Positions 50,207 to 61,045 of a DNA stretch of 64,000 nucleotides are shown in pieces (positions within the stretch are counted from its first letter, which is position 1; each line of letters opens with the position of its first letter). Below the pieces are notes generated by a model. That model worked only from the letters and a program-made list of their open reading frames with translations. It made no database searches and was not told where the DNA came from. Both the position numbers and the translations under genes were made by a program. The stretch is taken from NCBI GenBank assembly GCA_029817715.1, contig JARUPY010000310.1, positions 62,001-126,000 of the forward strand, read 5' to 3'. The DNA is from Melastoma dodecandrum. Its lineage: Eukaryota; Streptophyta; Magnoliopsida; Myrtales; Melastomataceae.

Positions 50207-52317
50207 TGCCATACCCACTTTTTTAGAATATAATAAAATCTACAAAAATGCACAATTATCATGAAAAATCTACAAAAATGCATGAAATCACCAAAAATCA
50301 CGAAAAATAAAAAATAAACACAAAATCAAGAAAAATCCACAAAAATCCCATAAAATCAGGAAAAATCATAAAAAGATCTAATAAAATAATCAGCTCCATA
50401 TAAATAGCTAAACCTGGGGAAGCATACAATAAGATAGAAGAGACACACTCAAAGAAGAGACGGACTTGAGATTCTGGTTTTTTTATAGAAATTGCATCAG
50501 TTACATCCTAGCTTGCCGAGCCATCCTTCGACGCGGTAGTAGCTTCAGATTATTCCTCGGCGGCCTCAGATCACTCCTCTATCCAGACGTCTTCGACACC
50601 TGGTAGCTTCTTTCCTTTGCTTCCGTTTAATTACGTGAATTTGTCTACTGTGATTCTTTTATTTCTCACAACCAGCAACGATGTTCGCAACACCCCGCAT
50701 AAGTCCTCCTTTCCAGCTGTTTCCATCATGTCAAGATTCAGAAGAAAAATCTTGGAACCGACCTCTCCCTATATTGGCATGGCCAAATTCAGGACAAATC
50801 CAGCGATTCTTCATTCTTGCCACCTTATTTCAGTCGAATTCATGGCCTGGACGTTCCCCATAGTGCCGCCCGGCAATCGTCTGCTCAGGATCAGGGACAA
50901 CAGTGACTTGGCCTCCTAGTAGATGACTATCCCTTTTCGCGGTCAATTCGACCTTGCACTTCAACTCCCACATACCCGCGTACCAGCTCTTCTCTGCAGA
51001 CGCAGCGACATACCCCTAGCTAGGCTCTCTTGCAGACAAAGCACAACGACGGTGACCACTTTCTCCTCCTACTGGTGGCCGACCCTCTCCGACACCTTGT
51101 TCTCTGGTTTCCGAGTCTGTCGACCCTAGACTAGAAGCCAGCTACCTCCGACGACGCCTCCTCGCCATTGGCTCCACCTCCCTCGACATCGACATCAGCA
51201 CTAATCCCAGACCCATCAAGCTCATCCGTTCATGAGGGCTCCCCCATCATCACTATTGTAGCTGATCCTCGACTCCAGAAGTCGGCATTCCTTCTAGCCG
51301 ATGAAGCACGAATCAGCCAAATCTAGAGCTGCCCTGTCTCAGTTCCAATTCCGGGCGAAACCCGTTCCACGCTCAGTCCCTTCATCAAGCATCCCTCAAC
51401 CACGACCAGAGAGTCTCCCAGTCGTGCCCTGACCTCCTAGTCCCTCGGCTGCGCCTTGCCCCGAGTCAGCCGTGCTTTGTCTCACTTCATAAACCGACAT
51501 CGTACCCGGCGACCAGATCCACTATCCCTCATGGACCAGCAGCGCTGTCACCTCCCTCTAATTCCCCCAGAGGTTGTCACCTTGACAAGTGGCTCCCAGC
51601 GACAAAGATTCACACGGATGCAAGTTTTCTTCCCAAAGCACATGTTGGAGAATGGAGAAGATATTCTGGGGGCGTGCCTTACGAACAACCAAGGCATGCA
51701 CCCCATTCAGCGCGTTCAAGACAGCGAAGCTATATACATTCGGGGGTTTATTTCGGATTCTCGAAGATCAAGATCCTCAGAAGACGGCTACGCACGTACC
51801 AACGTACGGCATCAACGGCTCGCCAGGATCGTTGTAACAGCACCGTGAGGTACAAATGCAGACGGGGGCATTTCATTTTAAGGGAAGTCGAGAAATGGTA
51901 CTAACCTCATTTTTCGTAAACCCGGTTCTCTCTTGAATTCAATTTGGCTGAAAAACAGTTAAAGGCATTAATTAATCAATTTTTAAGAAATATTTTCATA
52001 AAAATTATTCACTTAGACTTTTAAGCATTATTGAGCTTGAGATCGTTTTTTTAATGTCAAGCAATCTCTTTTTCTAAAAACCGAGCTCAAATAAATTCGG
52101 ATATCGGAAACACAAGATAAATTTATCCCTTTTTCTTTGAAATGCATGCGATTTAGTAATCCATAATTCCCGAACCTATACGAATTTCTATAACTTTTCT
52201 AACTTGAACTTAAACTAAGTTAGTGGCGACTACGAAATGTTTTCAAAATCCGAAGCCCTATCGTCAAGGGAGGATATCCATTTTAGATGGAACCAGAAAC
52301 GGGATCCACCTGCGACA
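50207..52317 (+). repeat. TR-GAG 5' LTR (2111 bp)
   Basis: TATAAAT at 50399 followed by AGCTAAACCTGGGG is the probable promoter. A frame at 51456-51848 has a partner in the 3' LTR; such LTR frames are not likely genes. A stretch at about 50765-50870 has no counterpart in the 3' LTR. Confidence 0.93.
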
Positions 52318-52321
52318 GATT

Positions 52322-52338
52322 TGGCGACTCCGCTGGGG
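52322..52338 (+). other. Primer binding site (tRNA-Arg)
   Basis: TGGCGACTCCGCTGGGG begins four bases after the LTR end. It is complementary to the CCCCAGCGGAGTCGCCA 3' end of plant tRNA-Arg(ACG), remembered not searched; tRNA-Arg priming is typical of the Ogre/Tat lineage. Confidence 0.75.
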
Positions 52339-52780
52339 ACACTTGGGTATTTTTCTAGAGAATTAGGGTCAAAAAATTGATTTCAAAATTGGGGGCAACC
52401 TAGGCTTTGTGTGGAGTGTGTTTGCGCCTTACTTTTTCGATTGTCTCTGCCATGCATATAGTGAGTCGTCCTAAAACCCAGGGATACCTAAGATTAGGGG
52501 TATACCTGCCATATGGACGTGATTGTCTACCCCTTTACCTGCGGCATATGCCGACTCACCCTTATGTCCGAGGGTGAGTCAAAAGCCAGTCTAGATAGGC
52601 GTATGTTTGAAGGCCATATAACATGTTGACTCTAACCATTTGCTTTGGCTTTATCTAGTAGGTTATTGCAGGCTCGATCGGCAGAGTTTTTCTAATTTCA
52701 TTTCGCACTGCATTCATTCATATAGGTCCATATTTGAGATAATCATAGCAAAACAATTAACCTTTTCGTAGGTCCCAAAG

Positions 52781-53963
52781 ATGTCAGCTTACATTGGATT
52801 GAGGCTAGATCAACCTTCGATGAAGTTGTTGAGGGATTGGTTCAGTAGCCTTCTACTTAGCGAGAAAAGGTTCGTGGAGTCAAAACTGAAAGATATGATG
52901 GAACACATCAAGGTAGAGCTGGACTGGGCTGTTCTACAAATCTCCTTGTAAAATGCAACACAGACACCTTCCACTTCAACAATTTCGAGCTGGCTCCCAC
53001 TTACGAAGGGTACCTGCAGCTGACAGGCTTCAGCCATAAGTAGGGGATCCTTCCTCTTGTTTGGAGAGGATCAGTATGCGACGAGTTGCCTTTACGGTTC
53101 AGGATGGAAAACACAACGGTTCGTAGCCTAATCGTACATATAAAGCTAGGTCACATTCCAATCAAAAGGATCCTTACCTTTCGACATGCACCGTACTTCC
53201 CATAAGAAGGTGACGGACAACTATTCGCAAGAGCATTCGTTCACCTCTTTGTCGGAATGATCCTTTACCCTGGTACCGTGAATTCAATAGGCACCCGGGC
53301 AGTCTACATTGCAGGGCCATCTTGGAAGATTGCCCTTTTGTACCAAACCTACTAGGAGAAACCTACTATGGATTGACTAAGATTGCTTCTCAAGCTCAGC
53401 GTGGAATCAGACGCCACACCGCATCTTTCTGCCAACCGCTACTGCAAACATGGTTCCTAACACATTTGGGAATCACCGAATACGCACTGCGTCCCAACCA
53501 CGCTCCGAGCTTGATGCATTATATGGTCACCTATGCTATCTTCCCGAATAGGAGCTTTCGTCAAGTTCATGATTTCTTTGAGGCCCTCACAGGAGCGGAC
53601 TTCTACCCCATGGCTAGCTGTTTCAAAATGGACAATGTACTCATCGACTCTACAAAGGGTGTATACATTAATATTGGGAATCGACGGGTCATCATATTAC
53701 CTACCAGCTCGTGTTGCACATCAATTTGGAGGTGGTGCAGAAATAACTATTCATCTGGAAGAACTGCAACCACCAATCGAGTCAGATTTCCTAACCTGGG
53801 CAGGGGCATTGAAGACATGAAGATGAGACGGATCGTCAGCCTATGGTATTCAGGACAGACTCGTCATCCTTTCACTCCACCAGAAATCGAAGCGGAAAAG
53901 CTTGATGCGGAGGCCCGCTCGTTCAAGCGTCGACGTTTTTGTTCTTGGCTTAGGGTTATCTAG
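52781..53963 (+). pseudogene. Retrotransposon ORF1, plant-mobile-domain-like, broken
   Basis: Starts MSAYIGLRLDQPSMKLLRDW. The segment reading ..NTDTFHFNNFELAPTYEGYLQLTGF (about 52955-53037, after a frame change) and later VYIAGPSWKIALLY and GITEYALRPNHAPSLMHY resemble the DUF7745/plant-mobile-domain proteins carried upstream of gag in Tat/Ogre elements. Several stops and frame changes, so no full protein can be made. Role in the element is unknown. Confidence 0.7.
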
Positions 53964-54154
53964 ATTTAGAGGCTTGCACACCACTTAGGAATTCATATTT
54001 TGAATTGTCTAGGTTCACTTTATTAGGAATTCGATTATAATTTATTTGAACATTGAATTAGTTTTCTTTGATTATGCCAAATATGGAATATACATTACAT
54101 CCAAAGCATTCATAAATCATCAAGTCATCTTCCCCTTACATTCTTTCTTTTCAT

Positions 54155-56088
54155 TTGTTACAAGGTACCAAAATTAATCTCCTAAGGACACGCTTGTTCG
54201 AGCTGCGAAGCCGGACGGTATACATGGCTAGCTCAGGACTCCCCCTGACTGACACAACACTGCCCAATGCAGGAATGTCTACAGACTCTACTCCCACTCT
54301 CATCATACATTCAATGATCAATGACCACCAGTTGGGATCGGGTGCCGCTTTGAACAATTCATCAGGCAGCGGGGGTCAGGAGCGCACTTCAAATACCCGT
54401 TTGGAGGCATGAGTGGATATGCTCTGCGAGAACATGACCCTATTGCAGAGCATGCTGAGTACCATGATCCATAACCAACAGAAAAGCTCATCTACTGCAA
54501 CGCTGACGCCTCCTTTATCGGCAACAACAACGCCTCCACTCCCATCCTTTGTACTTCCAATGCCTACAACATCATGCTGTCGACCACGACTCCGCCAACA
54601 ATTCCTTTTCTGCATCGGTCACAAGGCGCTGCTTCGTGGTTGGCACCTCCCCACCATGCATCATTCCACAACACGGCGGTTTATTCTAATGCTGATACCG
54701 AGGGGGTGCAACCATTTCGGTATCCCAAAACATTTCCTCCGCTCGCCACATTGCCAGACGTCCGTGCTGCTGGAACTGTCCCTCAAACACCAACACAGCA
54801 AAATGCAGCCGCACTGGAAGAGCTATTTCCATCGCCTGAAGAAGAAGCTGGCATCGAGGCTAGAGTTGAAGCTAGAATTGCATCCATACAAGAGGGCGAA
54901 CATAAGCACCTTGCCTGCCTTGAAGAAAGACTGAATGCGGTCCATGGGCATAACATGTACTCTCTTGAGGACTACGACATTCAAGTCCCACATATCTCAG
55001 TCTCCCACAAATTCAAGCTACCAGACTTTGAAAAATTTAAGTGGATTGGTTGTCCGAAGATGCCTCTAAAGCATTTTCTCCACAAGATGTCCATTTACCC
55101 AAAGGGTGACTTACTCCAAGTAGCTCTCTCTCAGGAAAGCCTCACTGGTACTGCACTACACTGGTATCTGTCTTTGGACACTTCTAACTACTTGTCATTC
55201 AAGGAGTTGGCGCACGATTTTCTAAACCACTATAGCTTCAACATTGAAATGGCGCTCACTATATCGGATCTACGTGAGCTTGAGAAATATCGCAACGAGT
55301 CTATAAAGGATTTCGCTCGTCGAGTACGTGAGAAGGCATTACAAATACAGCCTCCACTAAAAGAGAGAGAGTTTCTTGTGAATGAGTTTCTTCGCCTCCT
55401 CCCGAAGGACTTCTATCAATACATGTTCACATAATGTGGCTCTTGGTTCAGTCAAGTTGTACTAAACGCGGAACAGTTGGACGATGTTATAAGGGACAGT
55501 CTCATTTCTATTAGTTCAAATGTTAAGCCAATGCCTCGCGGAAAAGGAAGGGGTGAGATGTCCGCAAATATAGAGCAGAATACCAAAGCTTATGCATCTG
55601 CAAATTCAAGTCCAAAGGTATATCGACCGTCAACTACTCGTTCAAACCCAAATGCAGATAGAAGACCCACAACCTTACAGGAGCAGAGCCAGATTCCTAA
55701 AGCAGAGCACAATATCGATCAGACAGTTAAATCGTACCGGAGAATTGCAGATCTAACTCCAATTCCCGATCCTTTGAATGTCATATATCACCGCTTACAT
55801 GAAATGGGTTACATCACTCCCATTCCCCCAGCACAGGTTAACCCGTCTTCTCGCGGCTACAATCCAAACGCAGTTTGTCACTATCATTCAGGAGGCATTG
55901 GTCATAACACGAGGAACTGTGTCGCGCTACGATTCAAAATAAAGTCGTTGCTCGACAACAAGATAATAGCTTTCGAAACCCTGATCAACCCTCCAAATAT
56001 TCAACAAAATCCTCTACATGAGCATGCGAACATGATAGCAAATGATGATTTTGGGGTAGAGCTTCCACCCCTTTCTCCTGTTACTTAG
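54155..56088 (+). pseudogene. Retrotransposon gag, Tat/Ogre type, interrupted
   Basis: An N-terminal low-complexity part (54155-54500) is separated by a stop at 54410 and a frame change near 54570 from the main gag frame 54574-55434 (coiled, acidic segment around 54820-54940; retrotrans-gag core GTALHWYLSLDTSNYLSFKE, NHYSFNIEMALTISDLRELE, FARRVREKALQIQPPLKERE). One in-frame stop at 55432 precedes the C-terminal part, which carries the knuckle-like CHYHSGGIGHNTRNC (near 55877-55921). After 56088 no protease or RT follows. Confidence 0.85.
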
Positions 56089-56639
56089 TCTGAGTGACCA
56101 CTAAACCAGTTGAAGGGAAAATTGTTCCGACTTTTCCCTATTGAGTTTTAGTTTTTTGAATTGTGTCGAGTTTATTGTGTTCGACTTGTGGACTCAAGAA
56201 CGCGTCTTTGCTTAGGTCGAGTCACCTTGTTACATTCTTACCGTGGACTAGTAAGGTAGTCCAAATATGTGATAACACGATATATTAGGAGTTGTCTTGT
56301 TGAAGTGTGGAGGGAACAACGTTAGGCGTGTGACAAAAATAAGCATTCTCTAGGGCAGTTCACAGCTGTTCCAAGCTCACCGATGCCTAATGCCTCTCGC
56401 TTCTTCTTCTTCTTCCTTTTCCGTTCATTTTTATGACACTTTTGAAATATTATATCTTACATGCTGCTTTGTCCACAACGCTGAGTCACTAGAAGGTTAC
56501 TACAGTCATAAGCGAGAATTTTGACGCTACACAAAAGATGCTCTAACCGAGGCAACAATCAAGCGTTGTAGGTAGCTGGAAAGTATCGTCCCAATTTAAA
56601 ATACATGAAACTAATACTAATCACAACTGTCCTTTGGCG

Positions 56640-56990
56640 CAGATTCTTTAACTGGAGCACCAATGAGCGTCGTTAGGTCGTCAAGTCGAAGCAAATATTG
56701 CAAGATCATCGAACTAAGAAAAGACTGACAAAAAGTACTCAACTTACGAGGTTCACAAGCCATGCTTCAACTGGGGCAACGATCAAACGTCGTTAGATGA
56801 CCGACGCTTCAACTGGGGCAACGATCGAGCGTTGTTAGGTAACCGGTAAAGGAAAGTATCGTTCTAATTCAAAACATATGAAATTTGAGACTAATCAATA
56901 TTACCTTCCTTCGCAGATGCTTTAACTGGGGCAACGATCAAGCGTCACTAGGTAACCGACAAAGAAAAGTATCGTTCCAAGTTAAAATTT
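56640..56990 (+). repeat. Tandem repeat zone 1 of the TR-GAG element
   Basis: Repeats of about 60-120 bp around AACTGGGGCAACGATCAAGCGTC, TAGGTAACCGG and GAAAGTATCGTTCCAA, seen at about 56650, 56765, 56810 and 56925, with a diverged start near 56535. Non-coding. Confidence 0.75.
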
Positions 56991-57825
56991 TCTCCCATTG
57001 AACTTGAGTATACATCTTCTATTTCCCTATACGGTCTTAATGTCGAAGCGAACATCATAGGTAAAGTTGTCATGCTTACATGTTCATATTCTCATGCATT
57101 CTCAAAATTTGAAACACTTTCCCTAGCGGAACACTTGTGTGCTAGAGATAGAAAGGCAAGCATATCCCCAGACACATACCCTTTCGAGAGTTGAGTGCAA
57201 ACACTGGTCAGAAATTCAGACACTATAGCATCGGAGTGGGAAGGAAATCCCTTTGACGGAAAATGCTCTAGCTAGGATGACATCGAGCATTTTTTTCTTA
57301 TCCCCAAACACTTTACCATTGCTAGCCATTTCTAATCAAAGTGGATATTTTTTCCAAACACAATGACCCTTTCAAGACAAAGAGTCGCCAAACATCGAGG
57401 TAAAAGGAGTTCATGTAGTCTAGACTTCTGAATAGGACTCAGATGTAGATGTGTCACTTCCTCAAGTTTGAATGTGAAGTACATCCCTAATCGATCTTGC
57501 AAGTCGACACAATACTCCTACCATCTTTCAACCATTTCAGTACATTCTAAACAATTCCAGAGAACTGAGTCTGTTGAATATTAAAAAGTAAGACAGGGGC
57601 AAAAAAAAAGAAGAGAGCTATTTGCCTAGTTCAAAAGAAAAAAAGTAAAATTAGACACACGGGCCGAAACATGATGGTTGCAAAGCAAAGCGTTAGAAAA
57701 AAAGGGCCAAAAGTTGACCATAATAAAACTAAAGATCTTCATTGCCACTCTGGGGCAAGTCACTTCAAGTTCAAAAGCTTCATTTCTTGTAGAGAATAAA
57801 GAGAAAGAAAAAAAAATCACTAACA

Positions 57826-58215
57826 AATGCAATGCCATTCGGTAAGCGTTTACGAACAAACGTGATACCATCCGGTAAAACGTTTATTAACAAATGTATG
57901 CCATTTTCACGGTTAGGTGGAGCATTTAATAACAAACATGACACCAACCTCCATTTTGGTTAAGCGTCCACTAATAGACGTGACACTACTTCCGATTTTT
58001 CAGTTTTGGTTAAGTGTCTATCAACAGACGAGGCATCATTTCCAATCCTCCTGGTTGAGCGTTCGTACAAACGCGACACCAGTTCTAATTACCATCTGGT
58101 AAGCGTTCGTACAACTGCAACATCATTTTTCACCCTTTTGGTTAAGAGTTCGTACAAACGCTACACCACTTTTCACCAGCTCTTGGTTATGCATTTATTA
58201 ACAAACGTGACACCT
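57826..58215 (+). repeat. Tandem repeat zone 2 of the TR-GAG element
   Basis: About seven degenerate units of 50-65 bp with core GGTTAAGCGTTCGTACAAACG followed by (C/T)GACACCA, e.g. near 57840, 57880, 57955, 58010, 58055, 58100, 58140 and 58190. Each contains a small palindrome (CGTTYRTAMAAACG), so units could form hairpins. Located just before the polypurine tract and 3' LTR. Confidence 0.8.
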
Positions 58216-58298
58216 TAGCATTCCTTTTCCAAAAAATTGGGTTATTATTAATACTTTGCTCGAACATTTTACCAAACATTCTCACAAAGAGGGGTAAC

Positions 58299-60384
58299 TG
58301 TCATACCCCAATTTTTTAGAATATAATATAATCTAAAAAATGCACAATATTATGAAAAATCTACAAAAATGCATAAAATTCACCGAAAATCAGGAAAAAT
58401 AAAAAATAAACCCAAAATCGGGAAAAATCCACAAAAATCCCATAAAACCAGGAAAAATCATAAAAAGATCTAATAAAAAATCACTACCTGCTCCCTATAA
58501 ATAGCTAGACCTGGGGAAGCATATGACACACACTCGGAGAGAAGATACACAATCAGAGAAGATACGAACTTGAGAGAGACTCCAAGAGTAATCGTTTCCG
58601 AAGAAAATCATCGCCCATGGTAGCATTTCTCTTCTGATTTTTTGGTAGAAATTGCATCAGGTTACATCCCAGCCGGCCGAGCCATCCTTCGACGCGGTAG
58701 TAGCTTTAGATTATTCCTTGGCGGCCTCAGATCACTCCTCTATCCAGACATCTTCGACACCCGGTAGCTTCTTTACTTTGCTTCCGTTTAATACTTTGAT
58801 TCTTTTTACTTCTCACAACCAGCAACAATGTTCGCAACACCTCGCATCAGTTCTCCTTTCTAGCTGTCTCCATCATGTCGAGATTCAGAAGAAAAATCCC
58901 GGAATCGACCTCTCCCCCGCCAGACAGTCATCTGCTCAGGATTAGTGATAGTCGGTGACTTGGCCTCTCAGTAGATGACTATCCCTTTCGGCGGTCAATT
59001 CGACCTCGCACTTTAACTCCCGCATACCGCGTATCAGCGCCTCTCCGCAGACGCAGCGACATACCCCTAGATCGGCTCTCTTGCAGACGGTGACCTCTTT
59101 CTCCTCCTACTGGTGGCCGACCCTCTTCGACACCTTGTTCTCTGGCCTCCGAGTCTGTCGACCTTAGACTCGAAGCCAGCTACCTCCGACGACGCCTTCT
59201 TGCCATTGGCTCCACCTCCTTTGACATCAACATCAGCACCAATCCCAGACCCATCAAGCTCGTCCGTTCATGAGGGTTCCCCCATCATCGCTATTGTAGC
59301 TGATCCTCGACTCTAGAAGCCGACCTTCTTTCTAGCCGATGAAGCACGAATCAGCCAAATCTGGAACTGCCCTGTCTCGGCTCTAATTCCCGGTGAAACC
59401 TGTTCCATGCTCAGACCCTTCATCAAGCATCCCTCGATCACGACCAGAGAGTCTCCCTATCGTGGCTCCTCCTGCCTTAACCTCCTAGTGCCTCGGCTGC
59501 GCCTTGCCCCGAGTCAGCCATGTTTTATCTCACTTCATAAACCGACATCATACTCGACGACCAAATCCACTACCCCTCATCGACCAGCAGTGCTTTCACC
59601 TCCCTCTAATTCCCCCAGAGGTTGTCACTTTTATGAGAGGCTTCCAGCGACAAAGATTCACGCGGATACAAGTTTTCTTCCCAAAGCACATGTTGGAGAA
59701 TGGCAAAGATATTCTTGGGGCGTGCCTTACGAACAACCAAAGCATGCACCCCATTCAACGCGTTCAAGAAAATGAAGCTATATACATTCGAGGGTTTATT
59801 TCGGATTCTCGAAGATCAAGACCTTCAGAAGACGGTTACGCACTCACCAACGTACGGCATCAATGGCTCGCCCGGTTCGCTGTAACAGCACCGTGAGGTA
59901 CAAATGTAGACGGGGGCATTTCATTTTAAGCGAAGCCGAGAAATGGTACTAACCTCATTTTCCATAAACTCGGTTCTCTCTTAAATTCAATTTGGCTGGA
60001 AAAACAGTTAAGGATATTAATAAATCTATATTGCTTGCGTTTTTGCGCAGAATCAATTTTTAAGAAATATTTTCATAAAAATTATTCACTTGGACTTTTA
60101 AGCATTATTGAGCTCGAGATCATTTTTTTAATGTCAAACAATCTTTTTTTCTAAAAACCGAGCTCAAATAAATTAGGATATCGGAAACACACGATAAAGG
60201 TCTCTCATTTTCTTTTGATGCATGCGATTTAGTAATCCATAATTCTCGAACCTATACGAATCTCTATAGTTTTTCTAACTTGAACTTAAAATAAGTTAGT
60301 GGCGACTCCGATACGTTTTCAAAATCCGATGCCCTATCGTCAAGGGGATATCCATTTTAGATGGAACCGGAACCACAAGCGACA
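58299..60384 (+). repeat. TR-GAG 3' LTR (2086 bp)
   Basis: Partner of the LTR at 50207, with TATAAATA at 58497. It lacks about 100 bp present in the 5' LTR (near 50765-50870) and has extra sequence near 58540-58640, along with many point differences, so the copies have diverged since insertion. Confidence 0.93.
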
Positions 60385-61045
60385 TCCCGAATATAAAAAA
60401 ACTATGGGATGCGAGGGTGCTGGAGAAGGCAGTGGATTATTGTCTGAAGTCTTGTCCAGTAGATGCAGTCTTTCCCCAGCTCCGAACAGAAGCCAATCTG
60501 TGATTGCTTGCGGTCATACATTACAAGTGTATTGCGAACTATTATTCCTGTTACAGACAGATACAAAATTCAAATTTGTTTTATGTATAAGAAGATAGCT
60601 TATGTATTATTCCAACGATGGATACTGGGATTGTCATTCAAAGTACTTAACAAGGCTACAACCTCTGAGAAGAGTAGTTTGGTCCTTCCCATTTTGAAAG
60701 ATGCCCAAGCAATACGCTCCATGCACTTCCGAATGCTGAAGTGAAGCATAGAAGGAAACATTATGCCTAATTTAGCATTTTAAGCAGGCAGACCCGGAAT
60801 AAGTAATTCTCAGGTGACAACGGCAACTTCTGTCCATTTTCAAAGGCCATATCAATGGTTGGAAAACTCTCACTGAGTTGGAAACATAGCTGCAAGAAAT
60901 TACATATCAAAGAAATATAAACAGCAAAAGGGAATTGAATAAAGATCTTTACAACACAGTATGAAGTACCTCACAGCACCAGAGAAACAAATGTAATTTG
61001 GATCTGGACCTGGTATTTGCTTTAGAGACTGCAATCACTCATAAT
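60385..61045 (-). pseudogene. Aspartyl protease pseudogene, middle exons
   Basis: Minus-strand exons 60970-61045 (QSLKQIPGPDPNYICFSGAV), 60794-60889 (SFPTIDMAFENGQKLPLSPENYLFR), 60663-60735 (HSEVHGAYCLGIFQNGKDQTTLL) and 60385-60547 (IIVRNTLVMYDRKQSQIGF) are the C-terminal lobe of a plant A1 aspartyl protease, each with GT-AG borders. A TGA precedes QSLKQ and the frame is lost after QIGF, so the gene is dead independent of the insertions. The catalytic DTG/DSG exons, expected above 61045, were not found in the window. The sequence resumes at 50206 after the LTR element and at 45802 after the hAT. Confidence 0.85.

Larger units (their letters stand above)
50207..60384 (+). mobile_element. TR-GAG-like LTR retrotransposon lacking pol
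   Basis: 10178 bp with long LTRs (50207-52317 and 58299-60384) beginning TGCCATACCC / TGTCATACCC and ending GCGACA. The primer site TGGCGACTCCGCTGGGG (52322-52338) matches the 3' end of plant tRNA-Arg as I recall it; AAAGAGGGGTAAC before 58299 is the polypurine tract. The interior encodes a plant-mobile-domain-like ORF (52781-53963) and a Tat/Ogre-type gag (54155-56088), then nothing resembling protease, reverse transcriptase, RNase H or integrase before the 3' LTR. It has two tandem-repeat zones. This fits the non-autonomous TR-GAG class. Flanks ACCCG (50201-50205) and TCCCG (60385-60389) may be an imperfect target duplication. It sits in the aspartyl protease pseudogene. Confidence 0.92.

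Noticed and set aside
51456..51848. 130-codon frame in the 5' LTR, repeated at 59504-59896
   Set aside because: Both copies lie in the LTRs; the duplication is explained by the LTRs and not by selection on a protein.
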